This document shows, in pieces, positions 17,711 through 27,771 of a stretch of 64,000 bases of DNA. The stretch spans positions 41,263-105,262 of the forward strand of contig CAMEER010000002.1 of assembly GCA_945915065.1 (NCBI GenBank), given 5' to 3'. This stretch comes from an uncultured Clostridia bacterium. Its GTDB lineage: Bacteria; Bacillota; Clostridia; Oscillospirales; Oscillospiraceae. How positions within the stretch are numbered: position 1 is the stretch's first letter; each line of letters begins with the position of its first letter. The notes under the pieces are model-generated. The model was not told the DNA's origin, made no database searches, and saw only the letters and a program-made list of their open reading frames with translations. The position numbers were made by a program, and so were the translations under genes.

Positions 17711-20128
17711 ATGAAGGTTTTACGAAAGGGCACCGCCCTTCTATTAAGCGCCGCGATGATTTTGGGGCTTGTGGCGGGAGGATTGCTGATCCGCTCCATT
17801 GCCGATACCGCTATGCAGTGGCAGAATGCCGATCTGGACGATCTGAGCCGCTTTTATGAGACCGGTAACGCCCGCAGCCCCGGCATGATCTCCACTGTGG
17901 CCGGCGACGCAGGCGGAAAGTCCTACGGCATGTACATGTTCGCCAGCAAGGCCGGTACGCCCCACGCCTTTGCCGAGTGGTGCAAGAACAACTTCCCCAG
18001 CGGCAACGCCTATCATGACATCGGTGTGACGCTGGACAATGCCTATCACAATATCTCCGACGGTTACGGCGCGTATTTCGACAGTGCGTGGGAGAATATG
18101 GCGAAAATCTACGGAGACACCTTCGCCAGCGCCCAGTATGACTATACCAAGGAAACCATCTATGACAATGTGGTGACACGGGTGGAAAAGGCGGTGCCTG
18201 CCTTTGATATCAACGACTACTCCGTGGCGCTGAAAAACGTATTCTGGAGTCGGGCCGTGCAGCACGGCGCATCCGATGCCAGCTCGCTGATCCAGAAGGC
18301 GTTCACCGCATTGGGCGGCTTTGCCAACCAGCCGGAGGCTCAGCTGATCCAGGCCATCTACGCCGAGTGCAGCCGTCTGGTAACGCCTGACGGTCTGCGG
18401 CAGGAAAACGGCAAAACAGGCCCCACCATGTCCGGCAATACCGCCAACAAGTATGGTACGGCCGGGCTGATCCTGCGCTATTTCTACGGCTGCTCCGGTG
18501 ATGTGCAGATGAGTGTTTACCGGCGGCTGGCGGTGAACGAGCCGGCCGACGCGCTGGTGATGCTGATGAATAACGGCTATTATGACGCAGCCGTGGCCGA
18601 CGGCAACTATCGTCTGCTGTACAATACCAACCAGAATCTGGCGCTGGACGGTACCAACGGCACCGTGACACTTAACGCCACGGGCGCCGAGGGCAGCAGT
18701 CAGGTTTTCAGCGCGGCTTACTATGCCGGCGGTTTCTATACCTTCAGTATGAAAGTGGACGGCAAGACACTGCGGCTCAGCGCCGACGGCGGCAGAGTGA
18801 AGCTGACGGCTCCCTCCGCTTCCGCTGCACAGATGTGGGAGCTGACACAGGGCGGCAGCGGCTGGCTGCTGAAAAACAAGAACACCGGTACATATCTCAG
18901 CGTGAAGGACAATACGCTGGTGATGGTGTCGGAGGACGCCTCTGCGTGGCAGCTGATGGCGCAGGCGGCCTCCGCCTCTGATTGGACCCTTTCCGGCGTT
19001 ATTTATCCCAATGAGAATTCCGGTCTGATGGAGAAGGCATCCTCCTTCCCTGTGCGGGGCGTGATCTCCTGCTCCGCGCAGATCACCTCTGTCAATATTA
19101 CCATCCTGACCGGCAGCGGCAGCACCGCCATTACCCAGACGGCGTCGCCCAAGGCCAATTCCTACGACCTGAAACGGCTGGATGATCTTATCAAGTACAG
19201 TACACTGACCGCAGGAGACTACACCTTCGTACTGACTGCCGCAGCCGATGGAAAGGCCACGGAGCTGGTGCGTTCTGCTTTTACCGTCAAACCCTACGAC
19301 GGCTCCACCACGGTTGACGAAACCTTCCTGATCACTTTCGATCCTCAGGGCGGCAAGGTCAACGGCAGCATCACCAAGCGCGTTTCTCTGGACGACATCG
19401 TGTACGGCGAGCTGCCCACGGCCACCCGCGACGGCGCCCGGTTCCTGGGCTGGTTTACCGAGGACGGCGAACAGATCCTGGAATCCACGCCGGTGCGCGC
19501 CGCCAACCTGACGCTGTACGCCCACTATGCCGGCGTGCATACCTACACGTTCCTCAATGCCAACGGCAGCCGCTATACCAGCAGCACCGCCGCCGCCGGA
19601 GAACTGATCTCCGCGCCCTCCGTGCCGCCGGTCAAGTCGCCTGACGCCAACTATTCCTACACCTTCAAGGGTTGGGAGAACTATACCGCCGGTGTGACCG
19701 TCATGGGCGATGAGGACATGACCTTCAAGCCCCTGTATAACGCCGTGCCGCTGAGCGATGTGACCAATCCCGACGACCCGGATGTGGATTACTGGATGAT
19801 CCTGACGCCGGGCAGTACCGTGGACCAGCTGGACAGCGGCGATGCCGTGTACCGTAACGGAAAGCGCGTCACCAGCGGACTGCTGGGTACCGGCATGACC
19901 ATCGTTTCTGAGGGAAAGACCTTTGCGCTGATCGTCGTGGGCGACGCCAACGGCGACGGAAAGATCACCATCACCGACGTGGTGGCCATGCAGTCCCATG
20001 TGGTGGGCAAAAAATCCCTGGAAGATGTTTATGCGCTGGCGGTGGATCTGAACGGCGACGGAAAGGTCACCGTTACCGATGTGGTCAAGGTCGCCCGCAT
20101 CGTGGTGGGCAAGGATACCATCGGGTGA
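17711..20128 (+). CDS. Secreted putative peptidoglycan hydrolase (VgrG3-C/lysozyme-like) with InlB_B-like repeat and C-terminal type I dockerin
   Basis: RFYETGNARSPGMISTVAGDAGGKSYGMYMF; ITFDPQGG...LGWFTEDGEQI; GDANGDGKITITDVVAMQSHV...DLNGDGKVTVTDVVKVARIV. Confidence 0.8.
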   Translation: MKVLRKGTALLLSAAMILGLVAGGLLIRSIADTAMQWQNADLDDLSRFYETGNARSPGMISTVAGDAGGKSYGMYMFASKAGTPHAFAEWCKNNFPSGNAYHDIGVTLDNAYHNISDGYGAYFDSAWENMAKIYGDTFASAQYDYTKETIYDNVVTRVEKAVPAFDINDYSVALKNVFWSRAVQHGASDASSLIQKAFTALGGFANQPEAQLIQAIYAECSRLVTPDGLRQENGKTGPTMSGNTANKYGTAGLILRYFYGCSGDVQMSVYRRLAVNEPADALVMLMNNGYYDAAVADGNYRLLYNTNQNLALDGTNGTVTLNATGAEGSSQVFSAAYYAGGFYTFSMKVDGKTLRLSADGGRVKLTAPSASAAQMWELTQGGSGWLLKNKNTGTYLSVKDNTLVMVSEDASAWQLMAQAASASDWTLSGVIYPNENSGLMEKASSFPVRGVISCSAQITSVNITILTGSGSTAITQTASPKANSYDLKRLDDLIKYSTLTAGDYTFVLTAAADGKATELVRSAFTVKPYDGSTTVDETFLITFDPQGGKVNGSITKRVSLDDIVYGELPTATRDGARFLGWFTEDGEQILESTPVRAANLTLYAHYAGVHTYTFLNANGSRYTSSTAAAGELISAPSVPPVKSPDANYSYTFKGWENYTAGVTVMGDEDMTFKPLYNAVPLSDVTNPDDPDVDYWMILTPGSTVDQLDSGDAVYRNGKRVTSGLLGTGMTIVSEGKTFALIVVGDANGDGKITITDVVAMQSHVVGKKSLEDVYALAVDLNGDGKVTVTDVVKVARIVVGKDTIG

Positions 20129-20140
20129 TAGGAGGAGACC

Positions 20141-21751
20141 ATGAAACACTATCGTACTTCGTTCAAAACACTGGTGCTGGTGCTGGCACTGCTGCTGGCG
20201 CTGCTGCCCCAGCGGGCGGAAGCGGCGTCGGCCGCTCTCAGCGGAAACAGCGCCATACAGGCCGGCAGCACCGTTACGCTGAAGCTCAGCATTTCCGGCA
20301 GCAACATCATGGGTGTGGAGGCCACGCTGGATTATGACAGCAGTGTGCTGGAGTATACCAACTACGACCAGCAGATTAACGGCTGGACCATGGACAGCAG
20401 CGGGCTCAAGTTCATCCTGTACGGCGTCAGCAATCCCATCAATTCCAGCACCAACGTGCTGTCCGTGACTTTCCGGGTCAAGAGCGGGCTGGAAAGCGGC
20501 ACGGCGCTGAGCGCCAGCTTCAGGGATATCGTTGTCACCGACGGCGACAACGAAACCAACGTTGGCACCGCCTCCTGGAGCGGCAAGGTGGACGCGCCGC
20601 TGAGCAGCAACTGTAATCTCAGCTCCCTCTCCTGCTCCAACGCCACCCTCAGCCCGGCTTTCAGCAGCGGCACCACCTATTACACCGCCACGGTGCCTTA
20701 TGCGGTGGAATCCCTGAACCTGAGCTATAAGACCGCCGATGCTGCGGCCCGGGCCACGGTCAGCGGCAATTCGCTGGTGGTGGGCGCCAACACCGTGACC
20801 GTTACCTGTACCGCCGCCACCGGCGCCAAAAAAACCTATACCATTTCCGTCACCCGGCAGCAGGACCCCAACTACAAGCCCAGCACTGACGCCATGCTCA
20901 AGGAGCTGACGCTGGATGTGGGCAGTCTCAGTCCCAAGTTCTCCGGCGCGGTCACGGAGTATGTGGCCTATGTGCCCTATGAAACCGCCTCGGCTACCCT
21001 CTCCGGTGTGGCACGGGACGAAAAGGCGCTGAATGTCACGGAATCCACCATGCGCCTGACCAAAGAGGGCGACAACGTGATGACCGTCACCTGCACCGCA
21101 GAGGACGGCACCACGGCCAAGACCTACACGGTTCACGTGTACCGGATGCCCAAGTATGAGGGGATCATCCCCACCATGGAGATCATCGACCCCGATACGC
21201 CGCCGGAGCCGCCCACCTACTCCATCCCCATGACGCTGACCCTGCCGCTGGTGGGAGAGATGGCCACCACTACCGTTGCCATAATCGGCGCCGCGCTGCT
21301 GGTGATCATTCTGCTGCTGATAGGCTTTCTGCTGGGCCGCATCGGCAGCGGCGGCGGGCATGATGACGACGATGATGACGATGGGAATGATGATAACGGC
21401 AGAGACGATGATCCGCCGCCTCAGCCGCCCCGTCCCGGTCACAGTACGCCGCAGGAGAAGCATACAGACGCCCCGCAGCAGCATCAGCCGGTCAGGACCG
21501 CACCTCAGCAGCACACCGCCCCTGTACCGCCCGCGCAAAAGGCGGCTGTCCCCGCCGCTCAGCAGGAAAAGGTGTCTGACGATACGCTGACCAGCCCCTT
21601 TGTGGAGGATCTGTCCGAAAAGATGCAGCAGGAGCTGGCCCAGCGCCAGGCGGCGGAAGCCGCTGCTTCGGCTGCGGACAAGCCGGAGCCCGACACTCCC
21701 TTGGACTCCATGTCTCTGGACGAGCTGCTGAACGATATCCATAATATGTGA
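20141..21751 (+). CDS. Cohesin-domain membrane protein with cadherin-like domains, C-terminal TM and acidic/Pro-Gln cytoplasmic tail
   Basis: SGSNIMGVEATLDYDSSVLEY...VLSVTFRVKSG cohesin-like; two YTATVPY/YVAYVPY cadherin-like domains; TM IIGAALLVIILLLIGFLLG then DDDDDDDGNDDNGRDDD. Confidence 0.8.
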   Translation: MKHYRTSFKTLVLVLALLLALLPQRAEAASAALSGNSAIQAGSTVTLKLSISGSNIMGVEATLDYDSSVLEYTNYDQQINGWTMDSSGLKFILYGVSNPINSSTNVLSVTFRVKSGLESGTALSASFRDIVVTDGDNETNVGTASWSGKVDAPLSSNCNLSSLSCSNATLSPAFSSGTTYYTATVPYAVESLNLSYKTADAAARATVSGNSLVVGANTVTVTCTAATGAKKTYTISVTRQQDPNYKPSTDAMLKELTLDVGSLSPKFSGAVTEYVAYVPYETASATLSGVARDEKALNVTESTMRLTKEGDNVMTVTCTAEDGTTAKTYTVHVYRMPKYEGIIPTMEIIDPDTPPEPPTYSIPMTLTLPLVGEMATTTVAIIGAALLVIILLLIGFLLGRIGSGGGHDDDDDDDGNDDNGRDDDPPPQPPRPGHSTPQEKHTDAPQQHQPVRTAPQQHTAPVPPAQKAAVPAAQQEKVSDDTLTSPFVEDLSEKMQQELAQRQAAEAAASAADKPEPDTPLDSMSLDELLNDIHNM

Positions 21752-21769
21752 AATCCCATGCTGACAGGC

Positions 21770-21806
21770 AGAAAGGGCGCTGATAGTTTCTATCAGTGCC
21801 CTTTCT
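21770..21806 (+). terminator. Terminator after cohesin gene
   Basis: agaaagggcgctgatag ttt ctatcagtgccctttct. Confidence 0.8.
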
Positions 21807-21926
21807 CTGTATCTTATTCCGTACAGCCATCAGCTATTTGGGGCGGTTCGTGTGCCCATATTTCCGCTTCTGACATGATTTTGAACGAAGCGGACATACT
21901 ACCGGAAACGGAGGTGCAAACAAGAA

Positions 21927-23228
21927 ATGGAATTTTTATGGACAAAGGAGGCCTCGCCGCCCAGCTTTCCCGCGCTGGAGGGAGACCGGGACACCGGCGT
22001 GCTGATCATTGGCGGAGGAATGGCGGGTGTGCTGTGCGCATTGCGGCTGCAGGAGGCGGGCGCGGATTATCTGCTGGTGGAGGGTGCAAAAATCGGCGGC
22101 GGCATGACCAGAGGCACCACCGCCGTGCTCACGGCCCAGCATGACACCCTGTACCAAGACATGATCAAAAAATTCGGTGAGGAGAAGGCGGAGCTTTACC
22201 TGAAAGCCAATCTCCGCGCCGTGGAGCAATTCCGATGCCGCAGCAGAGATATTCCCTGTGAGTTTGAAGAACGGCCCTCTATCATGTACTCCCTGCACGA
22301 CCGGGCACTGATGCAGCGGGAAGCTGCGGCAGTCCGCAGCCTTGGCTTTGCGGCGGACTTTATCACAGAAACGCCCATGCCCTTTCCCGTGGCGGGAGCG
22401 GTACGCTTCAACGGCATGGCACAGTTCCATCCCCTGCGTTTTCTGTATGGCGCGGCGCGGGGTCTGCATATTTACGAAAATACCTTTGTGACCAAGCTGG
22501 AAGGCACCACGGCCATCACGAAGCGGGGGCGTATTCACGCGGAAAAGGTTATTGTGGCCACCCACTTTCCCTTTATCAACAGCCACGGGCTCTATTTTGC
22601 CAAGCTCTATCAAAAGCGATCCTTTGTGATCGCCCTGGAAAACGGGCCGGAGCTGGACTGCACCATCGAAGATGCGGCGGCCGGCGGCGTGTATCTGCGA
22701 AACTACAAAAATCTTCTGCTGGTGGGACAGGGAGACCGCCGCACAGGCGGGCGGGGCGGCGGCTTTGACGTACCGCGGGCCTTTGCCAAAAGGCATTTTC
22801 CCAAGGCCAGGGAGAAGTTCGCCTGGGCCAACCAGGACTGCGTCAGTCTGGACGGCGTACCCTATATCGGGGCATACAGCCCGGCCCTGCCGCAGGTTTA
22901 CGTTGCCTCCGGCTTCAATCTGTGGGGTATGAGCACCTCCATGGTCGCTTCTGAGATTCTGACAGACCTGGCGTTGGGGCGGAAAAACCGCTTTGCCCCG
23001 GCCTTTGCTCCCGACAGAAGCATCCTCACGGCGCAGCTGTTTTCCAATCTGGGCCATTCCCTGCTGGGGTTGGTGACGCCCACCCCGAAGCGCTGTCCCC
23101 ACATGGGCTGCGCACTGAAGTGGAACGCAGCGGAGCGCAGCTGGGACTGTCCCTGTCACGGCTCCCGCTTTGATGCCCACGGACGGCTGCTCAACAACCC
23201 CGCCATGAGGGACAGTCATGTGGAATAG
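21927..23228 (+). CDS. FAD-dependent oxidoreductase with C-terminal Rieske [2Fe-2S] domain
   Basis: VLIIGGGMAGVLCALRLQEAGADYLLVE; CPHMGCALKWNAAERSWDCPCHGSRFD. Confidence 0.92.
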   Translation: MEFLWTKEASPPSFPALEGDRDTGVLIIGGGMAGVLCALRLQEAGADYLLVEGAKIGGGMTRGTTAVLTAQHDTLYQDMIKKFGEEKAELYLKANLRAVEQFRCRSRDIPCEFEERPSIMYSLHDRALMQREAAAVRSLGFAADFITETPMPFPVAGAVRFNGMAQFHPLRFLYGAARGLHIYENTFVTKLEGTTAITKRGRIHAEKVIVATHFPFINSHGLYFAKLYQKRSFVIALENGPELDCTIEDAAAGGVYLRNYKNLLLVGQGDRRTGGRGGGFDVPRAFAKRHFPKAREKFAWANQDCVSLDGVPYIGAYSPALPQVYVASGFNLWGMSTSMVASEILTDLALGRKNRFAPAFAPDRSILTAQLFSNLGHSLLGLVTPTPKRCPHMGCALKWNAAERSWDCPCHGSRFDAHGRLLNNPAMRDSHVE

Positions 23229-24069
23229 GGGCTTTGCGGGCTGGTACTATAAGCACCAGCGTCAGGATGACATGATCGCCTTCATTCCCGGTCGGGCCGA
23301 AAGCGGCGCATTTGTGCAGATGCTGACGCCGGAGGGATCCCGGCAGTTTTTGCTGCCGGAGCTGTCGATCACCGGAGACAGCGTCCGCGCCGGCGGCTGC
23401 CTGTTTTCCCCTGACGGCTGTCAGGTCGACCTGCCCGGTGTCCGAGGGGAGATCGTTTACGGGAAGCTGACGCCGCTGCGGCACGATATCATGGGGCCTT
23501 TCCGCTATCTGCCCATGGAGTGCCGCCACGGTGTGATCAGCATGGCGCATACCCTCAGCGGCAGCCTGATTGTAGACGGCGTGCGCCATTGCTTTGACGG
23601 CGGCATGGGATACGCGGAAAAGGACAGCGGCACCTCGTTTCCCTCAGCCTACCAGTGGCTGCAGTGCAATGATTTCCCGCAGCCCTGCGCCCTGATGGCG
23701 GCGCTTGCCCGCATTCCGCTGGGGAAAGGCGGTTTTACCGGCTGCATCTGCAGTGTTCTGTACCGGGGGCGTGAATACCGCTTTGCCACGTATGGCGGTG
23801 TGCGGATCCTGAAAGCGGACGCGGAGCAGATCCGACTGGCCCAGGGCAGATACCTGCTGGCCGTGGAGATCCGCCCGACGTATAGCGGCCATCCGCTGTA
23901 CGCGCCGCGGAAAGGACGTATGACAGGCGTTATCCGGGAAAGCACCAACGCCGCGATCCGTATGCGCCTGTGGGAGAACGGGCGGCAGGTGTTTGATCTG
24001 CACAGCCCCCACGCGGCCTATGAGTACGTTCCGCCGGCAGCACGGCAGGCAAATCTGAACCGGCCGTAA
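23218..24069 (+). CDS. Tocopherol cyclase family-like protein
   Basis: GWYYKHQ...IAFIPG, MGYAEKDSGTSFPSAYQWLQCNDF; overlaps upstream gene by 11 nt. Confidence 0.75.
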   Translation: MWNRGFAGWYYKHQRQDDMIAFIPGRAESGAFVQMLTPEGSRQFLLPELSITGDSVRAGGCLFSPDGCQVDLPGVRGEIVYGKLTPLRHDIMGPFRYLPMECRHGVISMAHTLSGSLIVDGVRHCFDGGMGYAEKDSGTSFPSAYQWLQCNDFPQPCALMAALARIPLGKGGFTGCICSVLYRGREYRFATYGGVRILKADAEQIRLAQGRYLLAVEIRPTYSGHPLYAPRKGRMTGVIRESTNAAIRMRLWENGRQVFDLHSPHAAYEYVPPAARQANLNRP

Positions 24070-24146
24070 CGAAAAGACGACACCGCTGCCGGCAGAATGG
24101 GGCGGGAGCCGGGCTTCAGGTGGTGCTTTCAGGATATGACAGAAAG

Positions 24147-24191
24147 CGGCGGAGGAACACAGGAGCTTCCCTTTGTTCCTCCGCCGTTTTT
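24147..24191 (+). terminator. Terminator
   Basis: cggcggaggaaca ... tgttcctccgccgttttt. Confidence 0.8.
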
Positions 24192-24245
24192 CGTATGCTC
24201 TTGTGATCCTTCCGTGAATCCGACTGTGTATTTCCGCCGATCTTC

Positions 24246-24980
24246 TCAATAGTCCACCTTCATCAGGCACAGGCCTTCCGGCGGCGCGGTGGGGCCGGCC
24301 TGCTTGCGGTCACGGCTGTCCAGAATGGACTGTACCTGCTCCGGTTCCCAGAATCCGCGGCCCACCTCCAGCAGCGTGCCCACCAGGATACGCACCATGT
24401 TCTGCAAAAAGCCGTTGCCGTGGAAGGTGAAAGTAATGCGGTCCTTCCGCTGCTGAATGTCGATGGTGTCTACCGTCCGCACGGTGGACTTTTTCATGCG
24501 GGGATTGCCGCAGAAGGCGGCAAAATCGTGCTCACCCACCAGATACGCGGCAGCCTGCCGCATCCGCTCCACATCCGGCACATAGGACAGCATGGTAACG
24601 TATTTCCGGTCAAATACCGGCTTGACCTCTCCCACGAACACCGTATAGCGGTAGGTCTTTCCCAGGGCGTTATAGCGAGCATGGAACCGGGGCGCGCAGG
24701 GCTTTACCTCCCGCACGGCAATGGCGTCCGGCAGATAGCGGTTGCAGTAGTCCCGGATCTCCTCCGGCGATTCCTTTACGTCCAATGCGGCGTTGGCCAC
24801 CATGGCCCGGGCGTGAACGCCCGCGTCGGTGCGCCCCGCGCCGATGATCTCCACCGGTCCTCCCGCCAGATGGCTCAGCACGGATTCCAGCTTTCCCTGT
24901 ATGGTGTCCCGGTTGGGCTGACGCTCCCAGCCGAAGAAACGGGTGCCGTCATAGGCGATGGTAAATTTATAGTTCTGCAT
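24246..24980 (-). CDS. truA: tRNA pseudouridine(38-40) synthase
   Basis: YDGTRFFGWERQPNRDTIQGKLE, AGRTDAGVHARAMVAN, FLQNMVRILVGTLLEVG. Confidence 0.96.
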   Translation of the reverse strand: MQNYKFTIAYDGTRFFGWERQPNRDTIQGKLESVLSHLAGGPVEIIGAGRTDAGVHARAMVANAALDVKESPEEIRDYCNRYLPDAIAVREVKPCAPRFHARYNALGKTYRYTVFVGEVKPVFDRKYVTMLSYVPDVERMRQAAAYLVGEHDFAAFCGNPRMKKSTVRTVDTIDIQQRKDRITFTFHGNGFLQNMVRILVGTLLEVGRGFWEPEQVQSILDSRDRKQAGPTAPPEGLCLMKVDY

Positions 24981-24981
24981 A

Positions 24982-26109
24982 TCAGCTCAATTTCTTCACG
25001 AAGCAGCGGCGGCGCTTATGCTGCTCGATGTCAAAGTCTTTCCACTGGGCCTGTACCTTTTCGTTGGTCTCCAGCATGGGGCCGGTTTCCGCCTCCTTGA
25101 TGCCCATCTTGAAGCAGCCCTGCATGGCGTGATAGATGATCATGGCGTTGACGCCCTTTTTCTGATAATCCGGCCGCACGGCGATCAGCAGCAGGTCGAT
25201 GGTATCGTTTTTGTGGAACGCCTTCAGAATATCGATCCAGCCGGTGGGGAGATACTTGCCCCGGCTCTTTTGCAGCGCGCTGGCAATGGAGGGGGCCGCC
25301 ACGCCCATGGCCACCATCTCCTCCCGCTCATTCATAATGAAAAAGGCCAGATTGGGGTTGATAAGCGGGGCAAATTTGGCGCTGTAGCGCTTGATCTGCT
25401 GATCCGTCAGCTCCACGGCGCCGTACAGCGGCGCGTAGCAGGTGTTCACCAGCTGGAAAAACCGGGGGATCAGGCCGAGGTAATCCAGCCGGGTTTTCGG
25501 CTTGAACACATGCAGGTTGCAGCGTTTGGCCACAAACTCCGACAGCCGCTGCCAGCGCTGGATGATCTTTTCGTCGGTGGGTACCTGGATCAGATTCTCC
25601 ACCCAGTCCACGTCCTTCACATACCCCAGTCGGGTCAAGTGATCGATGTAATAGGGGTGGTTGTAATAGGTGAAGAAGCAGCTGCGGCGGTCGAAGCCCT
25701 CCACCAGCATGCCCTCCCGATCCAGATCGGTAAAGCCCAGCGGGCCGTGGACCTCATCGCAGCCCTTTTCCCTGGCCCAGCGCTCCACCGTGGCAAACAG
25801 GGCGTTGGCCACCTGCTGGTCGTCAATGAAGTCCACCTGCGTGAACCGCATCCGGTTGGTGTGCCATTTCTCATTGGCCTTGTGGCTGAGGATGGCGCCG
25901 ATGCGGCCGACTATCTCGCCGTTGCGCATGGCCAGCCAGCAGCGGGCCTCGCAATACGCAAAAGCGGGATTCTTCTTTTTGTTCCAGTCGCTCATATCGT
26001 CGTCAAAAGTGGCGGGCACAAACTGGGGCACGTCTTTATATAAAATGTTGGGATAGTCCACAAACTGGCGCAGCTGCGCCCGGGTAGTCACTTCAATAAT
26101 GGAGACCAT
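24982..26109 (-). CDS. GNAT-fold N-acetyltransferase-like protein
   Basis: IVGRIGAILSHKANEKWH..., HGPLGFTDLDREGMLVEGFD; SD GGGGAGGAG upstream of MVSIIEV. Confidence 0.65.
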   Translation of the reverse strand: MVSIIEVTTRAQLRQFVDYPNILYKDVPQFVPATFDDDMSDWNKKKNPAFAYCEARCWLAMRNGEIVGRIGAILSHKANEKWHTNRMRFTQVDFIDDQQVANALFATVERWAREKGCDEVHGPLGFTDLDREGMLVEGFDRRSCFFTYYNHPYYIDHLTRLGYVKDVDWVENLIQVPTDEKIIQRWQRLSEFVAKRCNLHVFKPKTRLDYLGLIPRFFQLVNTCYAPLYGAVELTDQQIKRYSAKFAPLINPNLAFFIMNEREEMVAMGVAAPSIASALQKSRGKYLPTGWIDILKAFHKNDTIDLLLIAVRPDYQKKGVNAMIIYHAMQGCFKMGIKEAETGPMLETNEKVQAQWKDFDIEQHKRRRCFVKKLS

Positions 26110-26248
26110 AACTGCTCCTCCCCTCATAAACACAGCATCAGTGTATCGCAAATCTCGACAAAAAGCAACAGAAAAACAGTGGAAACCATGCGGTAGGTAT
26201 GCTATACTTATGATTCAGAACAGTATGATTTTTGTCGGAGGTTGTGAT

Positions 26249-26818
26249 ATGAAGCTTTTCTGGTATAATATCAAGGGGATGGACGCTGCGGCATACGACG
26301 CCGCCCTATCCCTGATGGACGCGGAGCGCCAGAGCCGTGTGAAGGACTTTCCCAACGAGGACGACCGCAAGCGCAGCGCCGCCGGTGAATGGCTGCTGCG
26401 TCAGGCGGCGGCCGGCAGGCTGGGCGGCACGCCGGAAACTGTGCCCCTGCGCTGGGACGAAAACGGCAAGCCCTATGTGGAGGGCGCTCCCTTTCACGTC
26501 AGCGTCAGCCACAGCGGCCCCTATGTGGTGTGCGTCGTGGATGAGCATGTGCTGGGTGTGGACGTAGAGGTGATCCGGGGCGCTGAGGAGAAATTCATGC
26601 GCCGGTCCTGCTCCGACGCGGAGATGGCCTATATCCGCTATGGCGACGCCGGGTGCTACCAGCGGTTTTGGGAGTGCTGGACCGCCAAGGAGGCGCTGTT
26701 CAAGCTGACCGGCAAAGGCCCGCTGCTATCCCTGAGCCGTCTGGCTTTGCCGCAGGGCGTGGCGCTGGATCATATCATGCAAAACGGCTGCGCCGTCACC
26801 GTGGCCATGATGTTGTAA
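26249..26818 (+). CDS. 4'-phosphopantetheinyl transferase superfamily (Sfp/AcpT-like)
   Basis: FHVSVSHSGPYVVCVV, LGVDVEVI, RFWECWTAKEALFKLTGKG. Confidence 0.93.
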   Translation: MKLFWYNIKGMDAAAYDAALSLMDAERQSRVKDFPNEDDRKRSAAGEWLLRQAAAGRLGGTPETVPLRWDENGKPYVEGAPFHVSVSHSGPYVVCVVDEHVLGVDVEVIRGAEEKFMRRSCSDAEMAYIRYGDAGCYQRFWECWTAKEALFKLTGKGPLLSLSRLALPQGVALDHIMQNGCAVTVAMML

Positions 26819-26834
26819 GCAGGAGAGGAAAACC

Positions 26835-27761
26835 ATGTATCGTATCGGGATTGACTTGGGCGGCACCAACATTGCCGTGGGCGTGGTGGACGACCGGCAC
26901 AGGATCGTCGCGGAGGCCAGTGTTCCCACGGGCGCCTTCCGCCCGGCGGAGGAAATGCTGGCGGATATATGCCGCGCCGTGGAGATGGCGCTGGACAAGG
27001 CGGGCCTGATGGCCGCCGATTGCGTCAGCATCGGCATCGGCTCCCCTGGCACCTGCGACAGCGAGGCCGGCGTGGTGGTGCGGGCTTATAATCTGGGATG
27101 GTTCAACGTACCGGTCTGCCAGATGCTCCATGAGCATTTCGGGATCCCCGTCCGCCTCAGCAACGACGCCAACTGCGCGGCGCTGGCGGAGATCGTGGCG
27201 GGCGCCGCTGTGGGGTATCAGGACATGGTGCTCATCACGCTGGGCACCGGCGTGGGCGGCGGTATCATCATCGACGGTAAGATCTACGCCGGTATGCGCT
27301 CCATGGGGGCGGAGCTGGGCCATACCCTGCTGGTACTGGAGGGCGAGCACTGCACCTGCGGCCGTGACGGCTGTTGGGAGGCCTACGCCTCGGCGACAGC
27401 CCTGATCCGTCAGGCCAAGCGGGCCGGTGAGCAGCATCCCGATTCGGCGCTGCATGGCCGGGAGGAACTGACGGCCCGGGATGTGTTCGAAGCGGCCGAC
27501 GGCGGCGACACCGCGGCGCAGGCGGTCATCGACCGCTGGTGCGTCTATGTGGCCGCAGGGTTGACGGATCTGGTCAACAGTCTGGCGCCGGAGATGATCC
27601 TCATCGGCGGCGGCGTCAGCCGTCAGGGAGAGCGTATTTTGGCTCCCATCCGGGAGTATGTGGCAGAGCATTGCTTCGGCCAGCGGCAGGGCGCCATCCC
27701 CGTCATCGCGGCGGCAAAGCTGGGCAACGAAGCCGGTATCATCGGCGCGGCCGCGCTGTAA
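26835..27761 (+). CDS. ROK family glucokinase/sugar kinase
   Basis: IGIDLGGTNIAVGVVD, LGTGVGGGIIIDGKIYAG, CTCGRDGCWEAYAS. Confidence 0.94.
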   Translation: MYRIGIDLGGTNIAVGVVDDRHRIVAEASVPTGAFRPAEEMLADICRAVEMALDKAGLMAADCVSIGIGSPGTCDSEAGVVVRAYNLGWFNVPVCQMLHEHFGIPVRLSNDANCAALAEIVAGAAVGYQDMVLITLGTGVGGGIIIDGKIYAGMRSMGAELGHTLLVLEGEHCTCGRDGCWEAYASATALIRQAKRAGEQHPDSALHGREELTARDVFEAADGGDTAAQAVIDRWCVYVAAGLTDLVNSLAPEMILIGGGVSRQGERILAPIREYVAEHCFGQRQGAIPVIAAAKLGNEAGIIGAAAL

Positions 27762-27771
27762 GTGAGAAGAG

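Noticed and set aside
17744-21742. 1332-aa antisense ORF opposite the dockerin/cohesin genes
   Set aside because: GC-rich codon bias keeps the antisense frame open; composition (HGVGG, RRR) is non-protein-like and the sense genes have clear domains and SD sites
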